Origin: DASWJZ01 sp963761005
GTDB taxonomy: Bacteria; Pseudomonadota; Alphaproteobacteria; Rhizobiales; Afifellaceae
Length of the DNA: 64,000 bases
Reading direction: 5' to 3'
NCBI GenBank assembly: GCA_963761005.1
Contig: CAVXFK010000008.1
Span: 372,001-436,000, forward strand
The first letter of the stretch is position 1, and every line of letters begins with the position of its first letter. Shown here in pieces: positions 51,100 to 60,256 of the stretch. The translations under genes were made by a program, and so were the position numbers. A model generated the notes under the pieces. The model was not told the DNA's origin and made no database searches. It saw only the letters and a program-made list of their open reading frames with translations.

Positions 51100-51894
51100 T
51101 TACGCCGACACCTCCGCCTTGATGTGCGGATGCGGGTCGTAGCCCAAGAGCTCGAAGTCGGCGTAGACGAAATCGAAGATGCGGTGGACTTCAGGGTTGA
51201 GCCGCACGGTCGGGAGCTTCCTCGGCTCGCGGCTCAACTGCTCGCGCGCCTGCTCAAGGTGGTTCAGATAGAGGTGTGCGTCGCCGAGCGTATGCACAAA
51301 GTCGCCAGGCTTCAGTCCCGTCACTTGCGCCACCATCATAGTCAGAAGCGCGTAGGAGGCGATGTTGAACGGCACGCCGAGGAAAGTGTCTCCGGAACGC
51401 TGGTAGAGCTGGCAGGAGAGTCTTCCGTCCGAGACGTAGAACTGGAAGAGGCAATGGCAGGGCGCGAGCGCCATCCGCTCGAGGTCGGCCGGATTCCAGG
51501 CGGTCACGATCAGACGGCGCGAATCCGGGTGTTTGCGGATCGCAGCGGCCACGTCGGAAATCTGGTCGATCGTCCGTCCGTCGGGGGCGGCCCAGGAACG
51601 CCACTGCTTTCCGTAGATGGGCCCGAGGTCGCCGTTTGCGTCGGCCCATTCGTCCCAGATGCGAACGCCGTTCTCCTTCAGGTAACGGATGTTGGTGTCG
51701 CCGGCGAGGAACCACAGAAGCTCGTGGATGATCGATTTCATGTGCAGCTTCTTGGTCGTCACCAGCGGGAAGCCATCCGCGAGGTCGAAGCGCATCTGGT
51801 GGCCGAAGACGGAAAGCGTGCCGGTGCCGGTCCGGTCGGATTTCTTGACGCCCTCATCAAGGACGCGGCGGAGGAGATCGAGGTACTGCTGCAT
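51100..51894 (-). CDS. thyA: Thymidylate synthase
   Basis: 264 residues, the standard ThyA length. DRTGTGTLSVFGHQMRFDL (phosphate-binding Arg), ELLWFLAGDTNIRYLKENG, the catalytic Cys in MALAPCHCLFQFYV, QRSGDTFLGVPFNIASYALL and the C-terminal GYDPHPHIKAEVSA. Methylates dUMP using methylene-tetrahydrofolate, yielding dihydrofolate for FolA next door. Confidence 0.96.
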   Translation of the reverse strand: MQQYLDLLRRVLDEGVKKSDRTGTGTLSVFGHQMRFDLADGFPLVTTKKLHMKSIIHELLWFLAGDTNIRYLKENGVRIWDEWADANGDLGPIYGKQWRSWAAPDGRTIDQISDVAAAIRKHPDSRRLIVTAWNPADLERMALAPCHCLFQFYVSDGRLSCQLYQRSGDTFLGVPFNIASYALLTMMVAQVTGLKPGDFVHTLGDAHLYLNHLEQAREQLSREPRKLPTVRLNPEVHRIFDFVYADFELLGYDPHPHIKAEVSA

Positions 51895-51984
51895 GCGACG
51901 ATATTTAGAGCAATTCCGCCGCGCCGACCATGCGGCGGGCGCCGGGCGCGGGAAGACCCGGGAAACCGGCCTGGTCCGAGGCGC

Positions 51985-52013
51985 TTTTCCTCGCCGCTCG
52001 AAATCCCTATATT
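51985..52013 (+). promoter_or_regulatory. Candidate ssrA promoter
   Basis: TATATT at 52008-52013 matches five of six -10 consensus bases; a 17-bp spacer points to TTTTCC at 51985-51990 as a weak -35. It sits just before the permuted tmRNA gene. Confidence 0.5.
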
Positions 52014-52019
52014 CCCCAG

Positions 52020-52352
52020 TGCCGGGGCAACTCGGCTATGGCGATAAACGGGTGACGCAATAAACCTATCGGACCCGGGGGCAGTACCCGGCGCCTCCAC
52101 CATGAACCCTGCTTTCCGCGAACGCTTCGCAGGGCTGATGATGGGGGCGAAATAGGATCGACGAGGGCGTAAAGGTCTCTTTTTCGCTCGGTATGGTACC
52201 CGCCGTTATCGGGCCGAACATATAGTTGCAAATGACAACTATGCTCCGGTGGCCCTCGCCGCGTAATGCGGTCTGGGTATCGGAATTCAAGCCCTGAGGG
52301 GTAGCACTCTCAGGCGGGGTTCGGAGGCACCTGGCAACAGAAGCCTCCACTT
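52020..52352 (+). ncRNA. ssrA: Transfer-messenger RNA, circularly permuted two-piece type
   Basis: The acceptor piece comes first and ends CGCCTCC-A-CCA (52092-52102). An intervening 40-nt segment follows, then the coding piece begins GGGGGCG (52143-52149), which pairs with CGCCTCC (one G-U) to form the acceptor stem, then AAATAGGATCGAC as in other tmRNAs. The tag reading frame at 52228-52266 encodes ANDNYAPVALAA plus stop. The coding piece ends near a GGAGGC/GCCTCC hairpin (52323-52348). This permuted order is the alphaproteobacterial form. It rescues stalled ribosomes. Exact 5' and 3' ends are estimates. Confidence 0.93.
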
Positions 52353-52412
52353 CCTCCCCGATTTCTCCTCCTTTTGTTGCAAGCGCACGAAGCTGCCACT
52401 AGGTTCGGCGCA

Positions 52413-52922
52413 ATGGCCGAAGACCTGATCCGCTTCGACGTGCTCGTGCAGGAAGCGCTGCGCGGCGTCGTCAAGAAGGTGCTGACGGAAGTGGCGCAGG
52501 CCGGGCTTCCCGGCGAGCACCACTTCTTCGTGACGTTCGCGACCCGCTTTCCGGGCGTGCGCATCTCGCCGCGCCTGCTCGCCGAATATCCGGAAGAGAT
52601 GACGGTGGTCCTGCAGCACCAGTTCTGGGACCTGACCGTGCAGGACGCCGCCTTCGAGGTCGGCCTGTCGTTCAAGGGGGTGCTTGAGACACTGCATGTG
52701 CCGTTCCGCGCCATATCGAGCTTCGTCGACCCGCATGCCGGCTTCCAGGTGAAATTCGACGCGACCCACGACGCGGCGGTGCTTGACGCGGTCGAAGAGG
52801 AGGCGCCTCCGGCCTCTCTCCCTGAGCCCGAGGCCGAGACCATACCCGAGACCGCACCGGCGGCCGAGGCCGGTCCCGCCTCCGTGGTCTCGCTCGACGC
52901 CTTCCGCAAGAAGAACGGCTGA
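52413..52922 (+). CDS. sspB: SspB, ClpXP adaptor for ssrA-tagged proteins (alpha type)
   Basis: 169 residues. The N-terminal two-thirds is the SspB fold: IRFDVLVQEALRGVVKKVLTEVAQAG, HHFFVTFATRFPGVRISPRL, MTVVLQHQFWDLTVQDAAFEVGLSFKGVLETLHVPF. An acidic/Pro linker leads to the C-terminal tail VVSLDAFRKKNG, which docks on ClpX (VVSLDxFR). It lies 60 bp downstream of the tmRNA gene on the same strand, joining tag synthesis and tag recognition. Confidence 0.93.
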   Translation: MAEDLIRFDVLVQEALRGVVKKVLTEVAQAGLPGEHHFFVTFATRFPGVRISPRLLAEYPEEMTVVLQHQFWDLTVQDAAFEVGLSFKGVLETLHVPFRAISSFVDPHAGFQVKFDATHDAAVLDAVEEEAPPASLPEPEAETIPETAPAAEAGPASVVSLDAFRKKNG

Positions 52923-53018
52923 CCAGCGCGCTTCCGGCGCGGCTTGCGCGGCTTCAAGCTCGGTGACAGAAGCATTTCCGGCGGGGCGAACGCCGCGTCG
53001 CAGGTGGCTGGAGCGGGA

Positions 53019-54410
53019 ATGACGAAGACGCGCACGGAGACCAATTCGTTCGGCCCTCTGGAGGTGCCGGCCGACAAATATTGGGGCGCGCAGACGGCCC
53101 GGTCGCTGATGAATTTCCGCATTGGCACGGAGACGATGCCGGTCCCGCTCATCCGCGCTTTCGGCATCATCAAGCGCGCGGCGGCGCTCACCAACAAGGA
53201 CCTGAACAAGCTCGACCCGAAGCTCGCCGACACCATCGCCGCGGCAGCGCAGGAGGTGATCGACGGCAAGCTCGACGACAACTTTCCGCTCGTCGTCTGG
53301 CAGACCGGCTCGGGCACCCAGACCAACATGAATGCCAACGAGGTCATCGCCAACCGGGCGATCGAGATGCTCGGCGGCAAACTCGGCTCGAAGCAGCCGG
53401 TCCATCCGAACGACCACGTCAACATGAGCCAGTCGTCGAACGATTCGTTTCCGACGGCGATGCACATCGCGGCGGCGGAAGCGGTCGTGCAAAACCTCCT
53501 GCCTGCCGTGCGCAAGCTCCGCGACGCGCTCGACCGCAAGTCGGAGCAGTTCGCCCACATCATCAAGATCGGGCGCACGCATACGCAGGACGCAACGCCG
53601 CTGACGCTCGGCCAGGAATTCTCCGGCTACGTTGCGCAGCTCGAATACGGGCTGCGGCGTATCAAGGAGGCGACCGAATATCTGTTCGAGCTGGCGCAGG
53701 GCGGCACCGCGGTCGGCACCGGGCTGAACTGCCCGCCCGGATTCCCCGAGCGCTTCGCCGAGATCGTCGCAGAGATCACCGGCCTCCCCTTCCGTACCGC
53801 GCCGAACAAGTTCGAAGCGCTCGCCGCTCACGACGCCTACGTCTTCGCGCATGGCGCTCTGAACTCGCTCGCCGTCTCGCTCTTCAAGATCGCCAACGAC
53901 ATCCGCTTCCTCGGCTCCGGCCCGCGCTCAGGCCTCGGCGAGCTCAGCCTGCCTGAGAATGAGGCCGGCTCCTCGATCATGCCCGGCAAGGTCAACCCGA
54001 CGCAGTCGGAAGCGATGACCATGGTGTGCGCGCAGGTGATGGGAAACCACACGACGATCAGTATCGCCGGCAGCCAGGGCCATTTCGAGCTCAATGTCTA
54101 CAAGCCGTTGATGGCCTACGACATGCTGCAGTCGATCCGGCTCCTTGCCGACGCCTGCAACTCCTTCGCCGACAATTGCGTCGCCGGGATCGAGGCGAAC
54201 GAGGAGCACATCGCGGCATTGATGCGCCGCTCGCTGATGCTCGTAACCGCGCTTGCGCCGAAGATCGGCTACGACAATGCGACCAAGGTCGCCAAGGCCG
54301 CGCACAAGAACGGCACCACGCTGAAAGAAGAGGCCGTCGCGCTGGGCTTCGTCACGGCCGAGGAATTCGACGATATCGTGCGGCCGGAGACCATGATCGG
54401 GCCGCGCTAG
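53019..54410 (+). CDS. fumC: Fumarate hydratase, class II
   Basis: 463 residues from ATG 53019 with GGAG about 5 nt upstream. Hydrates fumarate to malate in the TCA cycle. DKYWGAQTARSL, the TGSGTQTNMNANEV loop, HPNDHVNMSQSSNDSFPTAMHIA, GRTHTQDATPLTLGQEFSGY (catalytic His) and the superfamily signature GSSIMPGKVNPTQSEA (catalytic Ser) are all present. Followed by two small genes, 3 and 12 bp apart. Confidence 0.96.
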   Translation: MTKTRTETNSFGPLEVPADKYWGAQTARSLMNFRIGTETMPVPLIRAFGIIKRAAALTNKDLNKLDPKLADTIAAAAQEVIDGKLDDNFPLVVWQTGSGTQTNMNANEVIANRAIEMLGGKLGSKQPVHPNDHVNMSQSSNDSFPTAMHIAAAEAVVQNLLPAVRKLRDALDRKSEQFAHIIKIGRTHTQDATPLTLGQEFSGYVAQLEYGLRRIKEATEYLFELAQGGTAVGTGLNCPPGFPERFAEIVAEITGLPFRTAPNKFEALAAHDAYVFAHGALNSLAVSLFKIANDIRFLGSGPRSGLGELSLPENEAGSSIMPGKVNPTQSEAMTMVCAQVMGNHTTISIAGSQGHFELNVYKPLMAYDMLQSIRLLADACNSFADNCVAGIEANEEHIAALMRRSLMLVTALAPKIGYDNATKVAKAAHKNGTTLKEEAVALGFVTAEEFDDIVRPETMIGPR

Positions 54411-54413
54411 CCG

Positions 54414-54608
54414 ATGGGCGAGATCGTCAACCTCCGCCTCAAGCGGAAGCGCCGCCGGCGCGCCGAAAAGGAAGATGCCGCGGCAGCGAACCGGCTCGCG
54501 CATGGCCGGCCCAAGGCCGAGACGACGAAGGCCAAGCTGATCCGGGCGCTCGAAGCGAAGCGCCTCGCGATGCACCGCCGCGAGGCGGACGAGGACGATC
54601 GCGGCTGA
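54414..54608 (+). CDS. DUF4169 small basic protein
   Basis: 64 residues: MGEIVNLRLKRKRRRRAEKE, then NRLAHGRPKAETTKAKL and a charged helix, the DUF4169 pattern. Only 3 bp after fumC and 12 bp before the RHH gene, so one transcript. Function unknown; very basic, perhaps nucleic-acid binding. Confidence 0.85.
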   Translation: MGEIVNLRLKRKRRRRAEKEDAAAANRLAHGRPKAETTKAKLIRALEAKRLAMHRREADEDDRG

Positions 54609-54620
54609 AAGCCGGCGCAG

Positions 54621-54836
54621 ATGATCCGGAAGCGGTCCGTCAAGCTCAAGGGGCATGCCACGAGCGTCTCGCTTGAGGATGCATACTGGAGCGAGTTGAA
54701 GCGGATGGCGGACGCGCTCGGCGTCCCGCTTTCGGAGCTGATCGAGCAGATCGACGCGGCGCGCGCCGGCGACAATCTCTCTTCCGCGCTCAGGTTGGCG
54801 GTGCTTGCCGACCTGAAGGGTCGCGCCGGAAGCTAG
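54621..54836 (+). CDS. Ribbon-helix-helix domain protein
   Basis: 71 residues. IRKRSVKLKGHATSVSLEDAYWSELKRMADALGVPLSELIEQIDAA is the RHH_4-type fold: a basic beta strand for DNA contact and two helices. The tail SSALRLAVLADLKGRAGS matches the family. It is the third gene after fumC in a frequent Hyphomicrobiales order. Likely a small transcription factor; target unknown. Confidence 0.86.
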   Translation: MIRKRSVKLKGHATSVSLEDAYWSELKRMADALGVPLSELIEQIDAARAGDNLSSALRLAVLADLKGRAGS

Positions 54837-54852
54837 CGAGGGCTGCCCGGCC

Positions 54853-57800
54853 TCAGCGGATCTGGACGATCGTCCCGTTCGGCAGCATGCGGTACTCGTG
54901 GAGCGGCGAGGGCCTGACGGGCGCCGGAGAGGCTGACCGCGACGCAGGCGCGGGCGTGGGAGCCGGTGTTGGTTCCGGTGCAGGCGCGGGCTCAGGCAGA
55001 AGCTCGATCGGCGCGGTGGCGGCAGGGTCCGCCGTTGGCGGCTCCGTCGCCGCGGACGGTTGCGCCGGCGGCGCCGGCTCAGCCGGCGCGGACGGTTCCG
55101 ATGTTGCAGGCGTGTCGGTGGGCAGGGGCGATTCGGCCGGGGCAGGCAGATCGGCGGCGGCCGGTCCGTCGGTGGCGCCGGTTGCGGCGGGCTCGGTAGC
55201 GGTCGTGGCGTCTTGCGCCTCCGCCGCGCGCCGCTCCTCCTCCGCTTTCCGTGCCGCCTCCTCCTGAGCCTTCTGCGCCGCCTGCTCCGCTTCGATGCGC
55301 TTGCGCTCCGCCTCGAGCGTTTCGAGCTCCTTCAACTGGCGCTGCAGGAAGCGGCTCCGCATCAGGTTCAAGAGCGGATCGAGATCGACCTGCCGGTCGG
55401 GGTCTTCGACGTCGCCGGAAAAGCGGATCGGCACGTAGGGCTGAGACTGGTCGGGGCCCATCTCCCCGGTCCTCACCGCCCACTGGCTTTGCAATCTGAG
55501 CCGGTTCAGGTCGAGCGTCGCGTCGGCGAGGACAGACGTCGTGCCCGCCTCAAGCGACACGGTCGGGACGTTCAGGATACCGGCCGACACCGCGAGCGAT
55601 CCCGCGACCCGTCCGATGTCGAGGGCGCCGGTGCCGAACTCTGTCGCGAAGGTCTCGCGCGCCTTCGTCTCGTCCGGATCGTTCTTGCCGTCCGCCAACG
55701 CCATGACGGCGGTCAGCGCGTCCGGGTTCAGGGAATTCAGGCGGCCGTCATCGACCGCGAAGGAGCCGCTTCCGGAAAGCGTGGCGACGACGCCCGCCAT
55801 GCTTCTCCCACGACCTGCCAGCTCCAGCGAGGCGTCGAGCTTCCCGGATGCGACGGGCAGTCCGGAGCGTACCCAGACGAGTTGCTCGAGCATGCCGCCC
55901 GTCAGCCCGCCGCGCAGCGACAGATCGACCTCGCCGTCGCGGATCGTCGCGCTGAGCGCGCCCTTCAGCGCGCCGTCCGCAAACGCGGCCGAGTTGACGT
56001 TGAGCTGCAGCTTGCCGTCGCCAAGCGTGACGCCGAGCTTTGCGTTGGTCGCCGCGAGCGGCACGCCCAAGTCGAGCGTCTCGGCGTTGAGCGTCAGATC
56101 GAGCGCTATGCCATCGGGCAAAGGCTTCGCGAACGGCGTGTCGCTCCAGCCGCTGTCGCCGATGCCTGGCGCTGTGCCCACGCCAAGGCCGAAAAGCGCC
56201 GGCGCCGAGACGGCGGCAAGATTGAGCTCGCCCGAAAGCTGTTTCTCCGGCGCGAATGTCGCGTCGAGCGCGCCACTCATGGGGGCGCCGTCGAAGCTGC
56301 CTTTGTCGACCGTGACGCTAACCTTGCCGCCCGAATAGTCGAGGTGCCCGGAGGCGGAGGCCGGGTGCCCGTCGCCCACTCCGGGTGCCGCGACTCCGGC
56401 AAGAAGAAAGAGCGCGTCGATGTCCTTGCTCTTTGCCGTGAACGCGCCGGCGCTCGCGGGCACCCCGTCGCGCACCGCAGTCGTGCCATCGTAGGACACG
56501 TCGACGCCTGCGATAGAGCCAGAAAGCTTCAGCTTGCCCGCCTCGGCGAGCGCGCCGTCGAAGTTCGCGTCGAGCTTGAGCGGGCTGGTGCGCACGGGCA
56601 GCGCGCCGAGGCCGATCTGGCGGAGCACCGTGCCGCTGTCCTCACCGTCGGCGTGAAGCTTGAGCGACCCGGAAAGCGTGGAGAGGTCGCTGAGCGATCC
56701 CGTGCCTTCGCCCTCCAGCGCCAGATGCGTCGCCCCGAAGCTCCCATTGACAGTCAACGAGAGCTTGCCTCCGGCGGCGCCGGCCTTCGCCGTGACATCG
56801 GCCACGACCGGCGAGAGGATCGGCGCGACATCCTTCAACCGGCTTGCGATGCGGCTCTTCGGCGCAAGACCCGCGAGAAACGTCGCCGCACCCGAGAAGT
56901 CATCGGCCTTGATCGAGGCATCGATCGTGCCGGACGGGGTTCCTAGCGGATCGCGGATGCTCCCCATCGCCTGGATGCTGGCGCCCGCGAGGTCAGCGAC
57001 AGAGAGGCGGCGCAGGTTGAGCTCTCCGCCCTCAAATTCCCCCTCGACCGCCACCGAGCGTGCGTCGATCCCGCCGGCGCTCACCACGTCGGCCTTCAGC
57101 GAAAGCGTCATCTGCTCGAGCTTGTCCGCCGAGGTCTGGCCGGCGAGAAGCTCGGCGATCGCGCGCGTTTCCTCCAAATCGGCGCGGTCGGCACTGAGGT
57201 CGACACTTACGAAATAGCGCCCGGTCTCCGCGAAACGCCTGACGTCGATCGCGCCGTGCATGGTGCCCGCGCCAGTCGCAACGGCGAGGTTGGCGAGGTG
57301 CTGCTCATCGGGCTTGAGGTCGACATCGGCATCGAGCGTGAGCGTGCTGATCTTGGTCGCCGAGCCGACCTCGCCGCGCCACCAGCCGGCCAAGGCGGCC
57401 GGGTGTCGCGAAGCGATGTGAGCATGACCCTCAAAAGTCGTGTCGGAGAACCCAAGCTTGCCCTTGAGCGCGACCTCGGTTTCGCCGGGCAGTGTCGCGG
57501 AAAGACCTTCGACCTGCCAAGCGGTGCCGCCGGTCGACAGCTCGACGCCGACGGACTGGATCACGCCGCCGCCGACGACCGCGCCCTGCGCCTCAAAATG
57601 CAAAACGCCCGGGATTGGTGGGATCGGAAGCAAGGGAAGCTTGTCGGCGAGCGCGCCTACGGCGGATTCGATCGCGACCGACTGTTCCCCCTCCCCGCCT
57701 CCGAGCGTGCGATCAAGGTCGATCTGCCGCGCGGTGAGCGAAAGATCGAAGCGCGGCGCGCCAGCGAAGTCGAGCTTGCCGCTTGCTTGCAGAACGAGCG

Positions 57801-58614
57801 GCCGCTCGGTCGCGCCGTAGGAGAGCTGCATGTCGCTGATGCTGAGGTCGGTCGGCTGCAGAGCAAGACCGCCGCTGGCGCGGAAGTCGGCCCACGGTGA
57901 GCGCGGGGCTGCCGCATCTTTGGGCGCAACGCCGACGACGGTCGCGGTGCCCTCGAACCGCGGCGGTGCGTTGGCGGCGAGCGCGAGCCTTCCGTCCGCC
58001 GCCAGCGTCACGGGGTAGTTCGGCGACTTGACCGTGACCTTGGCGGTAACGTCGCCGTCGGCGAAGCGGCCGAAGGCGACGCCGAGCGACATCGGCTGGC
58101 CGTCGAGCTGGAGACTGGCCTCCACTTTTCCCGGCCCCATCAGCGTGTTCGCCTCGATCACCGCGTCGATCCCCTCGGCGTGCCATTGCTCGCCGCTGCG
58201 GCTGTCGGTGATGAGCGCGCTCCCCTGCGAAATCTCCAACCGCTCAAGCGAAATTCGCTCTGCGTCGACGCGCCATGTGCCGGCAAGCGCCTCGTGCCCT
58301 TGGGCGAGGCTCGCGACATCGAAGCGGAAGACCGGCCGCTCCATCGTCATGTGGATGACGCGGACCTCTCCGCGAAGAAGCGGCGCGAGCTCCACCTCCG
58401 CGCGGAAGCGCTCCATCTTCACGTCCGGCGCCGTCGGGTCGCCGACATTGACGTCGGTGAAGCTCAGGACCGGCGTCGGCAAGAGGCGCACGCTCGCCTT
58501 TCCGGCGACGGTGACGGGGCGACCGATATAGGCCGAGGCCTGGCGCTCGAATGTCTGCCGATACGAGGTCCAGTCGACAAAATGCGGCCCGATCAGAGCC
58601 GTGAAAAGGATCAC
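54853..58614 (-). CDS. Large AsmA-family envelope protein
   Basis: 1253 residues from GTG 58614. The frame continues upstream as LSKFFVFAGSLVIV, which completes the N-terminal membrane helix; a CTG at 58653 with GGAG 6 nt ahead is a plausible true start. AsmA features: FVDWTSYRQTFERQASAYIGRPVTVAGKASVRLLPTPVLSFTDVNVG at the N-terminus and long beta-rich repeats through residue 1050 (AsmA_2-type LSGSGSFAVDDGRLNSLNPDAL). A charged coiled segment (1080-1120) and Ala/Pro-rich tail end with LPNGTIVQIR. Such proteins form bridge-like lipid-transfer structures between membranes. Convergent with the RHH gene. Confidence 0.87.
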   Translation of the reverse strand: MILFTALIGPHFVDWTSYRQTFERQASAYIGRPVTVAGKASVRLLPTPVLSFTDVNVGDPTAPDVKMERFRAEVELAPLLRGEVRVIHMTMERPVFRFDVASLAQGHEALAGTWRVDAERISLERLEISQGSALITDSRSGEQWHAEGIDAVIEANTLMGPGKVEASLQLDGQPMSLGVAFGRFADGDVTAKVTVKSPNYPVTLAADGRLALAANAPPRFEGTATVVGVAPKDAAAPRSPWADFRASGGLALQPTDLSISDMQLSYGATERPLVLQASGKLDFAGAPRFDLSLTARQIDLDRTLGGGEGEQSVAIESAVGALADKLPLLPIPPIPGVLHFEAQGAVVGGGVIQSVGVELSTGGTAWQVEGLSATLPGETEVALKGKLGFSDTTFEGHAHIASRHPAALAGWWRGEVGSATKISTLTLDADVDLKPDEQHLANLAVATGAGTMHGAIDVRRFAETGRYFVSVDLSADRADLEETRAIAELLAGQTSADKLEQMTLSLKADVVSAGGIDARSVAVEGEFEGGELNLRRLSVADLAGASIQAMGSIRDPLGTPSGTIDASIKADDFSGAATFLAGLAPKSRIASRLKDVAPILSPVVADVTAKAGAAGGKLSLTVNGSFGATHLALEGEGTGSLSDLSTLSGSLKLHADGEDSGTVLRQIGLGALPVRTSPLKLDANFDGALAEAGKLKLSGSIAGVDVSYDGTTAVRDGVPASAGAFTAKSKDIDALFLLAGVAAPGVGDGHPASASGHLDYSGGKVSVTVDKGSFDGAPMSGALDATFAPEKQLSGELNLAAVSAPALFGLGVGTAPGIGDSGWSDTPFAKPLPDGIALDLTLNAETLDLGVPLAATNAKLGVTLGDGKLQLNVNSAAFADGALKGALSATIRDGEVDLSLRGGLTGGMLEQLVWVRSGLPVASGKLDASLELAGRGRSMAGVVATLSGSGSFAVDDGRLNSLNPDALTAVMALADGKNDPDETKARETFATEFGTGALDIGRVAGSLAVSAGILNVPTVSLEAGTTSVLADATLDLNRLRLQSQWAVRTGEMGPDQSQPYVPIRFSGDVEDPDRQVDLDPLLNLMRSRFLQRQLKELETLEAERKRIEAEQAAQKAQEEAARKAEEERRAAEAQDATTATEPAATGATDGPAAADLPAPAESPLPTDTPATSEPSAPAEPAPPAQPSAATEPPTADPAATAPIELLPEPAPAPEPTPAPTPAPASRSASPAPVRPSPLHEYRMLPNGTIVQIR

Positions 58615-58678
58615 GATGACGAGACTGCCGGCAAAGACGAAGAACTTGCTCAGCTCAATCTCCTTTGGCCTCTAGCCT

Positions 58679-60088
58679 CTAGGCCGTCAGACGCACGATC
58701 TTCCCCGGGTTCATGATGTTCAGGGGGTCGATCGCAGTCTTGATCGCGCGCATCACGCCAAGCGCCGAGCCGACCTCGCTTTCGAGATAGTCCATCTTGC
58801 CCTGGCCGATCCCGTGCTCCCCTGTGCACGTGCCGTCCATGGCGATGGCGCGTTTGGCGAGCCGCGCGAGGAGCTCGTCGGCCGCCTGCATCTCGGCCTC
58901 GTCCTTGGAGTCGACAAGAACGCTCAGATGGAAATTGCCGTCGCCAGCATGGCCGACGATCGGCGCAAGCAGATTGAGCCGCGCGAGGTCCGCCTGAGTC
59001 TCCTTGACGCAGTCGGCGAGCCGCGAGATCGGCACGCAGACGTCGGTGGCGAAGATGCTGGCGCCTGGTCTTAACCCCTTCACCGCGAAATAAGCGTCGT
59101 GGCGCGCCTGCCAGAGCTTCTGGCGATCCTCTTCACGCGTCTCCCAGAGGAAGCGGTCGCCGCCGAACTCCGCCGCGATCGCCCCGAACTCCTCGGCCTG
59201 CTCCTTGACGCTCGCCTGCGTGCCATGGAACTCCAGGAAAAGCGCCGGGCTTTCCGGCAGGTCGAGATTCGAATGCATGTTGCAGGCCTTGACCTGCAAT
59301 TCGTCGAGAAGCTCGATCCGCGCCACCGGAATTCCGTACTGAATCGTCGCGATCACCGTGCGGCAGGCGGAATCGACGTCGGGGAAGCTGCACACGGCTG
59401 ACGAGATCGCCTGCGGTATCCCCTGCAGGCGGAGCGTCAGCTCGGTGATGATGCCGAGCGTCCCTTCCGCGCCGATCAGAAGCCGCGTCAGGTCGTAGCC
59501 GGCGGCCGTCTTCTTGGCGCGGTTCGCAGTCTTCATCAGTGAGCCGTCGGGCATGACCGCCGTCACGTTCAAGACGTTGTCCTTCATGGTGCCGTAGCGC
59601 ACGGCATTCGTGCCGGAGGCGCGCGTCGACGCCATGCCGCCGAGGCTCGCGTCGGCGCCGGGGTCGATCGGGAAGAACAACCCCTGATCGCGAATATGCG
59701 CGTTGAGCTGCTTGCGCGTCACCCCCGGCTCGACCACGCAGTCGAGGTCCTCGGCATGCACCGCAACGACACGGTTCATGCGCGACAGGTCGACGGAGAT
59801 TCCACCAAACGGCGCGTTCAGATGGCCTTCGAGCGAGGAGCCTACGCCGAACGGGATGACCGGCGTGCGGTGATCGACGCAGACGCGGACGACCTCCTGC
59901 ACTTCATCCGCGTTCTCGGCGAAGACGACGGCGTCGGGCGGTTGATTCGGGAGCCAGGTGGTGGTGTGGCCGTGTTGCGTCCGTACCGACGCGGCCTCGG
60001 AGAGCCGCTCGCCGAACCGCTGCTTCAGGACCGAGATCGCGACCGCAATTTTATCCCCGCCGCGCTTCGCCGCCGCCGCCAACGTCAT
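58679..60088 (-). CDS. FAD-binding oxidoreductase, D-lactate dehydrogenase/glycolate oxidase (GlcD) type
   Basis: 469 residues. FAD-binding PCMH domain: TPVIPFGVGSSLEGHLNAPFGGISVDLSRMN, VEPGVTRKQLNAHIRDQGLFFPIDPG and GGMASTRASGTNAVRYGTMKDNV. The C-terminal cap domain has PIVGHAGDGNFHLSVLVD and TGEHGIGQGKMDYLESEVG, with metal-binding His residues. Oxidises a 2-hydroxy acid such as D-lactate, passing electrons to cytochrome or quinone. It lacks any GlcE/GlcF partner here, which favours the single-subunit D-lactate type. Ends 64 bp before asmA. Confidence 0.9.
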   Translation of the reverse strand: MTLAAAAKRGGDKIAVAISVLKQRFGERLSEAASVRTQHGHTTTWLPNQPPDAVVFAENADEVQEVVRVCVDHRTPVIPFGVGSSLEGHLNAPFGGISVDLSRMNRVVAVHAEDLDCVVEPGVTRKQLNAHIRDQGLFFPIDPGADASLGGMASTRASGTNAVRYGTMKDNVLNVTAVMPDGSLMKTANRAKKTAAGYDLTRLLIGAEGTLGIITELTLRLQGIPQAISSAVCSFPDVDSACRTVIATIQYGIPVARIELLDELQVKACNMHSNLDLPESPALFLEFHGTQASVKEQAEEFGAIAAEFGGDRFLWETREEDRQKLWQARHDAYFAVKGLRPGASIFATDVCVPISRLADCVKETQADLARLNLLAPIVGHAGDGNFHLSVLVDSKDEAEMQAADELLARLAKRAIAMDGTCTGEHGIGQGKMDYLESEVGSALGVMRAIKTAIDPLNIMNPGKIVRLTA

Positions 60089-60256
60089 CGATCAGCCCGT
60101 TCCTCGCCTGACGGCCGAAAATAGCAAGAACACTCCAATGCTGTCCAAAGCGCTAGCCCGAATTAGCAAATGTGACGGCAGAGCGCGCCCGTATAAGCGC
60201 TCCACCCGGAATGCGGCCGGATTTAGTCGCCCCCAAAAGCCCGCGCAGGAGGCTGT

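Noticed and set aside
54853..58614. Many frames opposite the AsmA-like gene as possible genes
   Set aside because: All are antisense shadows in a GC-rich region and none shows a start site or family motif.
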